Part shown: positions 35,116 to 43,486 of the stretch, piece by piece
Position numbering within the stretch: the first letter of the stretch is position 1
How the letters are laid out: each line of letters begins with the position of its first letter
NCBI RefSeq assembly: GCF_900141815.1
Contig: NZ_FQYR01000007.1
Coordinates: forward strand, 1 to 64,000
DNA length: 64,000 nt
Source of the DNA: Rubritalea squalenifaciens DSM 18772
GTDB taxonomy: Bacteria; Verrucomicrobiota; Verrucomicrobiia; Verrucomicrobiales; Akkermansiaceae
Reading direction: 5' to 3'
Position numbers and translations under genes: made by a program
The notes under the pieces: model-generated
Database searches by the model: none
The model's input: only the letters and a program-made list of their open reading frames with translations
What the model was told of the DNA's origin: nothing

Positions 35116-36399
35116 TCAGCCAACGTTAACACGATTACTCAAGACTTTTAATTTACACCACCAATAAATCACCAAAATAAAATAGAACAATAATGAAATT
35201 AACGAATAATAAGCAATAACACATACTGAGCTTTCAAGTAAACTGGGCAATAAAAACAAGCTCACAAACCTGGCGACTCCTAATACAAAATCATAAATCA
35301 GTAATTTTTTTTGCTCTTGATATACAGTAAACAACATCATCGAAGGCGGATTTACAAAAGCCCCACCTATCCACAGCGCCATCCATTCAGTAAATTGCCC
35401 AGCCAATAGCCATTCTTCTCCGAAAAACCAAAGAAATAAATATTTCCCATACAAAAAAATAAGGCAAACAGGAGCAATAACAGCAAGAGACAAGCCTACA
35501 GTAAATCTTTTGTATATTGAAAAAACCTTGGAATAATTATCTCTATAACTAGAAGCTTCTTTATAAAAAACTTGTCTGAGTGACTGACCAAAAACGGCAA
35601 CAGGCAGTTGTAAAATTCGAATAGCAAACCAATATGCACCGACTGCTTCGATCCCATAATAATAACCCAGTCCAAAAACAGGTAACTGTGTAGAAATAGC
35701 ACTAAGAGCACTCTGTGGTGTAGAATAGAGTGGAAATTTATAATATTCTCGAGCTAAGCTCAATACAGAATCTTCACCTTTGCTCCCCTTATAAAAAAAT
35801 TTATTGCTGGCAACAAATAAAATTATGGAAGCTATTACTCCTCCTGTAACATTCCCTATAATCAACCCAAGTGCGTGGGCTCCACAAAAACCCATTATCA
35901 GTTGAATTACTGTTTGGCCAACACGTCTATATATTAAAGAAATAGAAATAGCTCTATAGTCTCTTTCTCTGTTCAACACTGAACTAAGAACATTAGTAAA
36001 ACCTACTAAAAAAACCAATGGAACAACCCATTTTATATACAAATATGCTTGATCACTAACACAACTCCCCACAAAACCAGGAAAGAAAAATATACAACAA
36101 GACAATAGAAAAGAAACGAAAATCAGCAAAATAATACACAGCTGTCTCAGCCTATAGGCTTTATAATTATCGTTTTCTAAAATTATAGCCATTTCGTATT
36201 TCAATGTACATACCATTGAAAGAACTCCAACTATTGCCATCAATGAACCCATCACACCAAATTCCTCCGGCGTGTACAATCTCGACAGAAGAGGCGAACA
36301 CAGTATACCTACTAATTCAGCTAGTGCTGAACCGCTCATCAAAATCATCAAACTCTTAATGATTTGATTTCTTTTTAAGCTGGCAAGAAATTGCCTCAT
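35116..36399 (-). CDS. Oligosaccharide flippase (Wzx-type)
   Basis: A 427-residue integral membrane protein with about 12 helices. The opening KSLMILMSGSALAELVGILC, SPLLSRLYTPEEFGVMGSLM, and the later YRDNYSKVFSIYKRFTVGLS segment are typical of polysaccharide-type MOP exporters. Wzx moves the lipid-linked repeat unit from the inner to the outer face of the inner membrane. The DNA is extremely AT-rich; one counted 60-base line (35161-35220) has 13 G/C. It precedes the acyltransferase and polymerase genes. Confidence 0.92.
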   Translation of the reverse strand: MRQFLASLKRNQIIKSLMILMSGSALAELVGILCSPLLSRLYTPEEFGVMGSLMAIVGVLSMVCTLKYEMAIILENDNYKAYRLRQLCIILLIFVSFLLSCCIFFFPGFVGSCVSDQAYLYIKWVVPLVFLVGFTNVLSSVLNRERDYRAISISLIYRRVGQTVIQLIMGFCGAHALGLIIGNVTGGVIASIILFVASNKFFYKGSKGEDSVLSLAREYYKFPLYSTPQSALSAISTQLPVFGLGYYYGIEAVGAYWFAIRILQLPVAVFGQSLRQVFYKEASSYRDNYSKVFSIYKRFTVGLSLAVIAPVCLIFLYGKYLFLWFFGEEWLLAGQFTEWMALWIGGAFVNPPSMMLFTVYQEQKKLLIYDFVLGVARFVSLFLLPSLLESSVCVIAYYSLISLLFYFILVIYWWCKLKVLSNRVNVG

Positions 36400-36463
36400 C
36401 TACTAAGCAAATTACTTTTTTACATCCTAAATAGTCACAAATATTATAACGACAAAATACAGC

Positions 36464-37138
36464 CTAATATTTATAATTTAAAAACTGTATCTCCTCTTGG
36501 TAGAATCGATCAATTATTTCCTTTGTAACTTTATTAAATCTTGATCTATAATTCACCTCGCCACTATTGAGTTCATGAGGCAACTTGACAAAATCAACTC
36601 CTAACTGATCTATGATTCGATTATAATCTTCCTCAAGATTTTCAAATCGCGCTATATAATTCATATCGATTTGACCTTTAAAATTCTTCAGCCAGTATAA
36701 CTGAGGCCGAAGAAAGCCACTTCCTATGAAACGTTTCAGAAACTCTTCAAATTCAATATCCTCACTTATCCCTAGATGCTTGCGATGCAATTCATCACGT
36801 GTAGCATTTTTATACCATGAATAAGCTCTATCCCAAGGATCTCGTACTACTGTAAACTTAAAGTAGTCTATATATTGCTGATATGAAGCCGTAATAACGT
36901 TATTAGGGTTACGGTCATTACGTCTAGCATACTTAATTCGCCTTAATACATCTTTAATATTTTCAAAACTTCTCAGACAAGCGAATTGAGGAAAAGGCTG
37001 CTCAATCATACGAACACTTCGATGATCTTGTCCCCCCCTGCCCTCATGACCATCAAAATGGCCCAGAGCCTTCTCAATACTGGTACCAGCACATTTAGGA
37101 ATGTGGATGAAAATGCATTTATGTTTGTGTGAAATCAT
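36464..37138 (-). CDS. PAPS-dependent carbohydrate sulfotransferase (sulfotransferase family 2-like)
   Basis: A 224-residue protein. The 5'-phosphosulfate loop is CIFIHIPKCAGTSIEKAL near the N terminus (about 9-26), and the 3'-phosphate site is FTVVRDPWDRAYSWYK (about 112-127). These are the two PAPS-binding elements of Golgi-type and bacterial Stf sulfotransferases. The enzyme would transfer sulfate to a hydroxyl of the glycan. It lies between the epimerase (10 bp) and the flippase, inside the glycan operon, so the exported polysaccharide is probably sulfated. The gene is AT-rich (17 G/C of 60 bases in 36481-36540). No PAPS-synthesis genes are in the window. Confidence 0.9.
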   Translation of the reverse strand: MISHKHKCIFIHIPKCAGTSIEKALGHFDGHEGRGGQDHRSVRMIEQPFPQFACLRSFENIKDVLRRIKYARRNDRNPNNVITASYQQYIDYFKFTVVRDPWDRAYSWYKNATRDELHRKHLGISEDIEFEEFLKRFIGSGFLRPQLYWLKNFKGQIDMNYIARFENLEEDYNRIIDQLGVDFVKLPHELNSGEVNYRSRFNKVTKEIIDRFYQEEIQFLNYKY

Positions 37139-37148
37139 GGGAACGATT

Positions 37149-38117
37149 CTATAATTGTATTTTGTTCAACCAGCTTTCCTCTGACAGATGCCATAGCACC
37201 GTTTTCTTAAAACCCTCCATTGGGCAAACAACTGGCTCCCAGCCTAGATTACTCTTCGCCTTATCGATCGTCGCAGACGTATCCTGCATGTCTGCACTGT
37301 TCATGGGCTGGTAGTCGATAAGCGCCTTCTTCCCCAGATGTGTTTCCATCTGCTCAATCATCTGATTGATACTGATCGGTTCATTGCCTCCTCCCAGGTT
37401 ATAGATCTCATAACCTTGAGTCTGAAGAGCTGCGATGGTGCCACTGGCGATGTCGTCGATGTAGGTAAAGTCTCTGGTCTGCTCTCCAGTGCCGTAGAGA
37501 GTGATGGGCTCACCACGCTTGATCCACTCGATAAACCTAAAGGGGCTCATATCTGGACGACCAGCAGGTCCGTAGACGGTAAAGTAGCGTACAATGGCGA
37601 CATCCAAGTCATGAAGATGATGGTAGCTGTAGGCCATTGCCTCTGCTCCAAGCTTGCTTGCGGCATAGGGAGAGAGTGGTCTACGCACATCCATACTCTC
37701 GACAAAGGGCATGTCACAGCCGGCATAGAGTGAGGATGTGGAAGCCATGAGGTATTTTTTGAGCCCATGCTTCACCATGAGATCCAGTAAATTCAAACTT
37801 CCCAGGGTATTGGTGGCGAGATAGACATAAGGGTCTTCAATGCTGGCTCTCACTCCAGCACGTGCCGCCAAATTCATCACAGCGTCAAAAGAATGCTCTT
37901 TGAAAAGAGCGTCCAAGGCATCGCGATTTTCGATATCTATTTGATGGAACACAAAGCCATCAAGCTCTTGCAGTCTACCGAGTCGATATTCTTTCACGCG
38001 GACATCGTAGTAGTCATTGAGGTTATCGACACCAAGCACTGAATGACCTTGCTCTAGCAACATCTCAGCTGTTCTTGCGCCGATAAAACCAGCGACTCCT
38101 GTTAATAAAATCTTCAT
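37149..38117 (-). CDS. NAD-dependent nucleotide-sugar epimerase (UDP-glucuronate 4-epimerase-like)
   Basis: A 322-residue short-chain dehydrogenase/reductase. The Rossmann motif GVAGFIGARTA (7-17) is followed by VDNLNDYYDVRVKEYRLGRL, which with DMPFVESMDVRRPLSPYAAS resembles UDP-glucuronate 4-epimerases. The Y-x3-K pair is in YAASK, with the Ser in ASTSSLYAG. The product would be UDP-galacturonate or a related donor for the glycan. It is the first normal-GC gene after the AT-rich cassette and lies 77 bp downstream of the first wzc-like gene. Confidence 0.87.
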   Translation of the reverse strand: MKILLTGVAGFIGARTAEMLLEQGHSVLGVDNLNDYYDVRVKEYRLGRLQELDGFVFHQIDIENRDALDALFKEHSFDAVMNLAARAGVRASIEDPYVYLATNTLGSLNLLDLMVKHGLKKYLMASTSSLYAGCDMPFVESMDVRRPLSPYAASKLGAEAMAYSYHHLHDLDVAIVRYFTVYGPAGRPDMSPFRFIEWIKRGEPITLYGTGEQTRDFTYIDDIASGTIAALQTQGYEIYNLGGGNEPISINQMIEQMETHLGKKALIDYQPMNSADMQDTSATIDKAKSNLGWEPVVCPMEGFKKTVLWHLSEESWLNKIQL

Positions 38118-38194
38118 AGGGGTCAGTTGAAGCGATTGCTCGCATAAAGCTGATTTGTCTCAGCTGTATTATTTTTTAGACTAAACAGATGGAT

Positions 38195-40246
38195 TTATTC
38201 ATCCCCGTAGTACCCATACTCGCCATTGTACTCACCATAGCCCTTGTAGCCGTAGTAGCCTGATCCGGTGGACTTCTTGAGGCCGTTGATGACTACACCT
38301 GCTGGTGGTTTACCTGCAGACTTGAGCAAGTTGATGGAGCGTAAGACCGCCCCCACTGGGGCCTTGCGTGCACGCACCACCATCACGATGGACTGGGCAA
38401 ACTTCGCGAGCACTCGTGTATCCGAGACGGGTAAGATCGGTGCCGAATCGATCACGATGCGGTCAAAATTACCGGCCAGTCTGCTAAAGAGATCGTGAAG
38501 CTCTTCTTCATGAAGGAGTTCGGAGGGATTTGAGCACCTACCTCCAGAGCCCAAGAGATAAAGATTCTCCACGTGATTGAGCATCACGCAATCTTTTAAC
38601 TCAGCTTGGCCAGCTAAGACCTCGGTAACACCAGTTCTGTCCTTAAGTTCAGGGAACATGCCTTCCAAACGGGGTTTACGTAGATCCAAGCCCACCAGCA
38701 AGGTACGTTCTTTGTTCATCGCGAAGGAAGCGGCGAGTTCGGAGGCCACAGTGGTTTTTCCTTCACCAGGTATCGCACTCGTCACCAAGATCATTTTGTG
38801 GCGATGCTTTTGACCAAGCAGCACGATACTGGCACGCAAGTTACGGATCGCCTCTGCATTGGCCGAGTTCTTGTCTTTGATCAGTACAGGCTGCCACTCC
38901 TTACCCTTGCGCAGGAAGGTGCTGTGCATCGGCACGGCCGCCATGCAGCCGATGCCGGTGATTTCCTCCACCGAACGGACGTCGTAAATCTTGTAGTCAA
39001 TGACTCCAAGCAAGTAGGCGAGGCCAAAGCCCCCTACCGCTCCGAGAATGGATCCTCCTGCAAGATAGATGAGACGCAGGGAATCCTCAGTCAGTCCAAT
39101 GAAAGCGGACTGAATAATCTTGTACTCATCAATGCTTTCCTCGTCCGCAACATTCAGCTCAGTAAGACGCTCTGTTAGGCGATCATAGAGTTTCTGACCT
39201 TGCTCAATGCGTGCGTTCAGAAGATTCGCGCGAGTCGAGAGAGCATTCTGTGCGACGGCCAGCCATTCATCGGCAGCTTCGCCAGTGCTATCCTGCTCCT
39301 CAATAATCTTTTCATCGAGCTCCTGCAGCCGGTCCTTGTACTTCATCCAAAAGGCTTTCTCGCTCTCGGTGGAGGAGGCTCGGAGGATTTCGCGTCGAAA
39401 GCGCTTGTTGAGGTCCTTGTAGACTGTAGAGAACTGCACCAACTTGGGATGCTTCGATTTATAGCGCTGGCGTAAGCTGATTAGCTCAGCGCGAGCCACC
39501 TGGATCTGCTCACTCAGCTTGGTCGCAGCCACGTAGACCTGTACCGAATTCTGAGCCTCCTCAAGATCTACACGAGCATCTTCGGCTTCTTTCTTAATGG
39601 ACTGAAAAACAGCACTGGCCCCCCCACTCTTGCTACTTTCTTCCTCTTCCAAGAAGACTTTAAGAATCGTATCCGCGATCACACGAGCTGACTCGGAGTC
39701 AGGATGACTCACTTTCACGTCAATCAAGGAGGTATTGCGACGACCACTGATATTGACCCAAGATTTGGACATTTTGTCGACCAGATCAACGGTTTCCACC
39801 TGGGAAGCTGGAGTGAAGGCGAGATCTTGCTCGCTTCTCCAGTAGCGTGGTTTGAAGGAAAACTCCGGTGGCATCACCCGTTGCAGAGCCTGTACCTCAG
39901 GACTTTCTGCCACTTTGGCCAAGATAGCTGGTGACGTGAGCTTACTGGCAGTGGTGGCCAAAACAAGCTCTGGACTCAAGCGTTCCGTTTCTAACTCTTC
40001 GCCCATCACCTGACGCTGCTTGATGTCCACCTCAAGTACCGCAATGGCTTCGTTCTTGGTAGGCACAATGGACATATAATAGAGAGCGGCTGCATAGCCC
40101 AAGGCTCCAAAAATGAGCATCATCCACCAGCGAGACAGGGCTTGGCGTATACTGCCGCTTCCGAAACGGTTGGCGCTCTGTTGCTCTACTTGGGGTTCTG
40201 GGGAATCTTGAAGCTCGGCAAAGGGGTCGATATCCTCGTTATTCAT
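38195..40246 (-). CDS. Wzc-like polysaccharide co-polymerase/tyrosine autokinase (copy 1)
   Basis: Read from the ATG at 40246 (683 residues), which matches the start of the paralog; a TTG 12 bp upstream is in frame. Domains: an N-terminal membrane helix (about 42-62, WWMMLIFGALGYAAALYYM), a periplasmic Wzz-like domain with long coiled-coil helices (about 65-395), a second membrane helix (about 410-435), then a BY-kinase. Walker A is IPGEGKTT (about 490), Walker A' is LLVGLDLRKPRL and Walker B is RIVIDSAPILPVSD. The C terminus is a tyrosine cluster (GYYGYKGYGEYNGEYGYYGD). This protein controls chain length and drives polymer export by cycles of autophosphorylation. A close paralog lies 960 bp upstream. 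Confidence 0.95.
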   Translation of the reverse strand: MNNEDIDPFAELQDSPEPQVEQQSANRFGSGSIRQALSRWWMMLIFGALGYAAALYYMSIVPTKNEAIAVLEVDIKQRQVMGEELETERLSPELVLATTASKLTSPAILAKVAESPEVQALQRVMPPEFSFKPRYWRSEQDLAFTPASQVETVDLVDKMSKSWVNISGRRNTSLIDVKVSHPDSESARVIADTILKVFLEEEESSKSGGASAVFQSIKKEAEDARVDLEEAQNSVQVYVAATKLSEQIQVARAELISLRQRYKSKHPKLVQFSTVYKDLNKRFRREILRASSTESEKAFWMKYKDRLQELDEKIIEEQDSTGEAADEWLAVAQNALSTRANLLNARIEQGQKLYDRLTERLTELNVADEESIDEYKIIQSAFIGLTEDSLRLIYLAGGSILGAVGGFGLAYLLGVIDYKIYDVRSVEEITGIGCMAAVPMHSTFLRKGKEWQPVLIKDKNSANAEAIRNLRASIVLLGQKHRHKMILVTSAIPGEGKTTVASELAASFAMNKERTLLVGLDLRKPRLEGMFPELKDRTGVTEVLAGQAELKDCVMLNHVENLYLLGSGGRCSNPSELLHEEELHDLFSRLAGNFDRIVIDSAPILPVSDTRVLAKFAQSIVMVVRARKAPVGAVLRSINLLKSAGKPPAGVVINGLKKSTGSGYYGYKGYGEYNGEYGYYGDE

Positions 40247-40516
40247 GGGATTAAACAACTGTATAGAGTCAGTCGTTAGGAGTTTAGATTTTATATCGGC
40301 AATCTGAAAACAGTGATGCGGAGGGGCCTGCTTTCCATCGTACGCAGGGGGTTGTGGACGTCCTGACTCTACTTTGCCAGAACAAAAATCTTTATTACAA
40401 AGTTTTAATCTTTAAGATGAAAGAATCATTAAGCTAGCTATCAAAAAGGATCAATGAAGTTCATGGACCAGGTTCTCGCTGGTTGCCAGCTGACCCCTGC
40501 TCGGTGGTTCGGAAGC

Positions 40517-40544
40517 GTAGCTAGTAGGGAGTAGGAAGTAGCCT
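40517..40544. repeat. Degenerate 7-bp tandem repeat, four units
   Basis: Four consecutive heptamers read GTAGCTA, GTAGGGA, GTAGGAA and GTAGCCT. All start with GTAG. A perfect 8-bp hairpin (CTCTCCGG, GTTAA, CCGGAGAG; 40543-40563) begins at the last unit. Confidence 0.75.
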
Positions 40545-40608
40545 CTCCGGGTTAACCGGAGAGCATTGATTCATGCTAGGAGGATACTGACAACGTTAAG
40601 GAAGACCT

Positions 40609-40680
40609 CTCGCCACTCGCTAGTTACAACGCTTTATGGTGGGCTCTGGCCGTAGCGAGTAGCGGGTGGCTAGTAGCTGA
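40609..40680. repeat. Heptamer repeats in inverted and direct orientation
   Basis: On the plus strand 40653-40680 is TAGCGAG, TAGCGGG, TGGCTAG, TAGCTGA. On the minus strand 40622-40609 reads TAGCGAG, TGGCGAG. The two sets face each other and can pair into a stem around 30 bases. The direct set opens the duplicated block; a shorter form recurs in its second copy (GTAGCGGGTGGCCAGTAGCT at 41009-41028). Confidence 0.7.
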
Positions 40681-40847
40681 TGTAAAGTTCCTCCAGCAAT
40701 GGACTTAGTCACTCCCCTACTACATCCCGGTAAGGGCCACCCTCCTAAATAAAAAAGCTACCCCAAAGGGATCGCTTAGACAAAATTATCACGCTTGATT
40801 GCTCACTATTGACCTTTGACCAATGACAAGTCCATAGGACTTCATCT
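40630..40847. repeat. Duplicated intergenic block, copy A
   Basis: About 215 bp repeated downstream in order and orientation at 40986-41196. Both copies run from CGCTTTAT(G/A)GTGGGCTCTG through a CTCCAGC segment, a TACATCCCGG segment, a hairpin followed by a T-run on the minus strand, and a 7-bp repeat run (ATTGACC, TTTGACC, AATGACA at 40808-40828) to GACTTCATC. Copy A has extra heptamers near its start and several substitutions. Confidence 0.85.
40751..40776 (-). terminator. Degraded terminator hairpin in block A
   Basis: On the minus strand AGCGATCCC, TTT, GGGGTAGCT and then a T-run. It matches the intact hairpin of block B except for a change that breaks one pair near the stem base, so it should be weaker. 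Confidence 0.55.
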
Positions 40848-40878
40848 GTGGCTATAATGCATCAAGCAAGATTTCATC

Positions 40879-40906
40879 AGTAATTAGTAATCACGAATCA
40901 GTAATT
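40879..40906. repeat. Degenerate 7-bp tandem repeat AGTAATY, four units
   Basis: AGTAATT, AGTAATC, ACGAATC and AGTAATT in uninterrupted succession, between blocks A and B. It is followed by GCACCCATTCAGGGCGCTA, an altered version of the hairpin found at 41204-41220 next to the stop codon of wzc copy 2. Confidence 0.75.
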
Positions 40907-40985
40907 GCACCCATTCAGGGCGCTACCTACCGAACACACTCCGAAGGAACTAAATTTGACCTTAAGGGGAAATAGGGCACTGCTG

Positions 40986-41196
40986 CGCTTTATAGTGGGC
41001 TCTGGCCGTAGCGGGTGGCCAGTAGCTGATGTGGAGCTCCTCCAGCCATGGATTTAGTCCCTCCCCTATTACATCCCGGCACGGGCCATCCTCCCTGAAT
41101 AAAAAAGCGACCCCAAAGGGATCGCTTAGACAAAATCATCATGCTGGATGGCACACTATTGACCTTTGACCAATGACAAGTCCGCAGGACTTCATC
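40986..41196. repeat. Duplicated intergenic block, copy B
   Basis: Second copy of the block at 40630-40847. It contains the ATTGACC, TTTGACC, AATGACA heptamers at 41158-41178 and an intact terminator. It is followed by a perfect hairpin, GCACCCT-TTC-AGGGTGC (41204-41220), whose last base is the final base of the wzc copy 2 stop codon. Confidence 0.85.
41101..41126 (-). terminator. Rho-independent terminator downstream of wzc copy 2
   Basis: On the minus strand AGCGATCCC and GGGGTCGCT pair over 9 bp (one G-T wobble) around a TTT loop, followed by at least six T. It lies about 95 bp after the stop of the wzc-like gene ending at 41220 and should limit transcription into the second wzc copy. Confidence 0.8.
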
Positions 41197-41219
41197 AGTA
41201 ATCGCACCCTTTCAGGGTG

Positions 41220-43265
41220 CTAGTCTGAGTAATAACCTTCGGTGGCGTACTCACCATAGCCTTTGTAGCCGTAGTAGGTAGAACCACCGCTGACCTTGAG
41301 ACCGTTGATCACCACACCCACTGGCTTCTTGCCAGCATGGTCGAGCAATTGGATGGAGCGAAGCAGTGCTCCTACAGGAGCCTTACGGGAGCGCACCACG
41401 AGGACGACAGAGTCAACAAACTCGGTAAGCAGACGGGTATCGCAGACTGGGAGGAGCGGAGCCGAATCAATAATCACGCGCTCGTAGCGGCTTCTCAGAT
41501 CACCAAACAACTTCTCAAGCTCATCTTCATGCAATAGCTCTGAAGGATTCGGGCATTTGCCACCGGACGGCAGAACATCCAGATTATCGATCCCTGATGG
41601 GACGATACATTCATCGAGCGAGTTCTGGCCGGCAAGCACCTCGGTGAGACCGATCTTGTCATCAATGGATGGGAAGTAGGCGTTGAGGCGAGGCTTTCTG
41701 AGATCCATCCCCACCAGCAAGGTCTTTTCCTTATTCATGGCGAAGACCGAGGCTAGCTCGGCCGCCATGGTAGTCTTCCCTTCCCCAGGCTGGGCACTGG
41801 TCATCAGGAGGAATTTGTGACGGTCTTTTCTACCAAGCAAAACAATTGAGGCTCTCAGGTTACGGATGGCTTCCGCATTGGCTGAATGTGGCTCACGCTG
41901 CAAAATGGGTTTCCAGTTTCCTTTACGGGCAAAGCCTGAATCGGTTGGGACGGCTGCCATGCAGGTCAAACCAGTCGCCTCCTCGACGGAGCGAACATCG
42001 TAGATTTTGAAATCGATAACCCCCATCAGGTAGGCAAAGCCAAAGCCCACTGCAGCACCAAGAACCGTGCCCGCAGCCAAGTAAATCAAACGCAAAGAAT
42101 CCTCAGCCAGCCCGATGAAGGCAGACTGGACGATCTTGTAATCATCCACATTCTCTTCATCAGCCACGTCTAGCTCGGTCAGACGCTGGGTGAGCTTCTC
42201 ATAAAGCTGCTGACCCTGTGTAATTCGAGCGTTGAGCAAGTGAGCACGAGTCGCCAGGGCATTTTGGGCTATAGACAGCCATTCGTCTGAGGATTTCCCT
42301 AAATGATCATCCTCCTGCTTGATTTTGGCATCCAGCTGATCAAGTTGCTCACTGTACTTCAGCCAGAAGGCTTTTTCACTGGCCGTATTGGAAGCACGCT
42401 TAATCTCGATGCGGAAACGCTGATTCAAATCCTTGTAGACGGCGGTGAACTGGACGAGTTTCGGATGTTTGGATTTATAACGCTGCCGGAGATTAATCAA
42501 TTCAGCACGAGCCACCTGAATCTGTTCGCTCAACTTGGTGGCCGCGACATAGACCTGTAAAGAGTTCTGTGCCTCTTCGAGATCTTCGCGAGCCGCTTCC
42601 GCCTCCTGCTTCAGAGACTGAAATACGGCACTGGCACCACCACTCTTGGACTCTTCCTCCTGATCCATAAAGACTCGCAGGATGGTATCGGCAATGGTAC
42701 GAGCTGCCTCGGGATCAGGATGCTTGACCTTGATATCGATCAGAGAGGTATTTCGGCGGCCACTAATGCTCACCCACTCTTTTGCCATCATGTCGACGAT
42801 CTCGACGGTCTCTACCGCAGAAGCGGGCTTAAACTCCAGTTCATCTTCCGCACGCCAGTAGCGAGGCTTGAAGGAAAACTCGGGAGGAACGACACGCTGC
42901 AGGGCCTGAACTTCGGGGCTGTTGGCCACTTTAGCCAAAATGGCAGGTGAAGTCAGTTTGCTCGCCGTAGTCGCCAAAACCAACTCAGGAGACATACGAT
43001 CGGTCTCCAGCTCTTCCCCCATGACTTGGCGCTGCTTGATATCCACCTCAAGAACCGCCACAGCTTCTGTTTTTAGCGGCATGATGGACATGTAGTAGAG
43101 GGCTGCAGCGTAGCCCAAGCCACCAAAGACGAGCATCATCCACCAGCGAGATAGAGCCTGGCGAATACTGCCACTACCAAAACGGCTCACCACTACCTCA
43201 TCCATATCCCCTTTGCGCTCATTGCTGCTCTCCACATCGGCAAATGGATCAATATCGTTCTTCAT
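41220..43265 (-). CDS. Wzc-like polysaccharide co-polymerase/tyrosine autokinase (copy 2)
   Basis: A 681-residue paralog of the gene at 38195-40246; most residues are identical by eye over the whole length. It has the same layout: membrane helix at about 39-59, periplasmic Wzz-like coiled coil (SGRRNTSLIDIKVKHPDPEA, KLSEQIQVARAELINLRQRY), second membrane helix, then a kinase with Walker A QPGEGKTT, Walker A' LLVGMDLRKPRL, Walker B RVIIDSAPLLPVCD and a tyrosine tail (YYGYKGYGEYATEGYYSD). It lies 221 bp downstream of the Wza-like export gene, the natural partner order. The tail is shorter and has a different tyrosine spacing from copy 1, so the two may differ in phosphorylation control. Confidence 0.95.
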   Translation of the reverse strand: MKNDIDPFADVESSNERKGDMDEVVVSRFGSGSIRQALSRWWMMLVFGGLGYAAALYYMSIMPLKTEAVAVLEVDIKQRQVMGEELETDRMSPELVLATTASKLTSPAILAKVANSPEVQALQRVVPPEFSFKPRYWRAEDELEFKPASAVETVEIVDMMAKEWVSISGRRNTSLIDIKVKHPDPEAARTIADTILRVFMDQEEESKSGGASAVFQSLKQEAEAAREDLEEAQNSLQVYVAATKLSEQIQVARAELINLRQRYKSKHPKLVQFTAVYKDLNQRFRIEIKRASNTASEKAFWLKYSEQLDQLDAKIKQEDDHLGKSSDEWLSIAQNALATRAHLLNARITQGQQLYEKLTQRLTELDVADEENVDDYKIVQSAFIGLAEDSLRLIYLAAGTVLGAAVGFGFAYLMGVIDFKIYDVRSVEEATGLTCMAAVPTDSGFARKGNWKPILQREPHSANAEAIRNLRASIVLLGRKDRHKFLLMTSAQPGEGKTTMAAELASVFAMNKEKTLLVGMDLRKPRLNAYFPSIDDKIGLTEVLAGQNSLDECIVPSGIDNLDVLPSGGKCPNPSELLHEDELEKLFGDLRSRYERVIIDSAPLLPVCDTRLLTEFVDSVVLVVRSRKAPVGALLRSIQLLDHAGKKPVGVVINGLKVSGGSTYYGYKGYGEYATEGYYSD

Positions 43266-43298
43266 AGGTATGAAATTTAAATGGAGCTGACGCCAGCC

Positions 43299-43332
43299 AG
43301 CTCAGAAACTTGTTAAGCTCAGAAACTTGTTA
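43299..43332. repeat. 17-bp perfect tandem duplication upstream of wzc copy 2
   Basis: AGCTCAGAAACTTGTTA occurs twice in direct succession, 34 bp before the wzc copy 2 ATG. Depending on transcription start it would double a stretch of the leader or a promoter-proximal site. Confidence 0.85.
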
Positions 43333-43486
43333 AAATCTTATCGAGGCCCTTAACACAGCAAATCACCAGATACAGTGAGAGCTGTCACTAAAGACACACA
43401 CGTTCTAGTCAGGTGCTGATTCATTTCAACGAAGAAAAACAAGAAGCTTCATGAATCAGCACTAAAAATAAGTAGGACTATAAATA

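Larger units (their letters stand above)
40259..41219. other. 960-bp intergenic region between the wzc paralogs, rich in repeats
   Basis: No gene is supported. The region contains a block of about 215 bp present twice (40630-40847 and 40986-41196), at least four runs of degenerate 7-bp tandem repeats, several hairpins, and a leader for wzc copy 1 next to 40259. Details are listed as separate entries. The composition does not look coding on either strand. Confidence 0.75.

Noticed and set aside
40517-41178. CRISPR array reading of the repeats between the wzc genes
   Set aside because: Units are 7 bp and contiguous, with no 20-40 bp spacers and no cas genes nearby.
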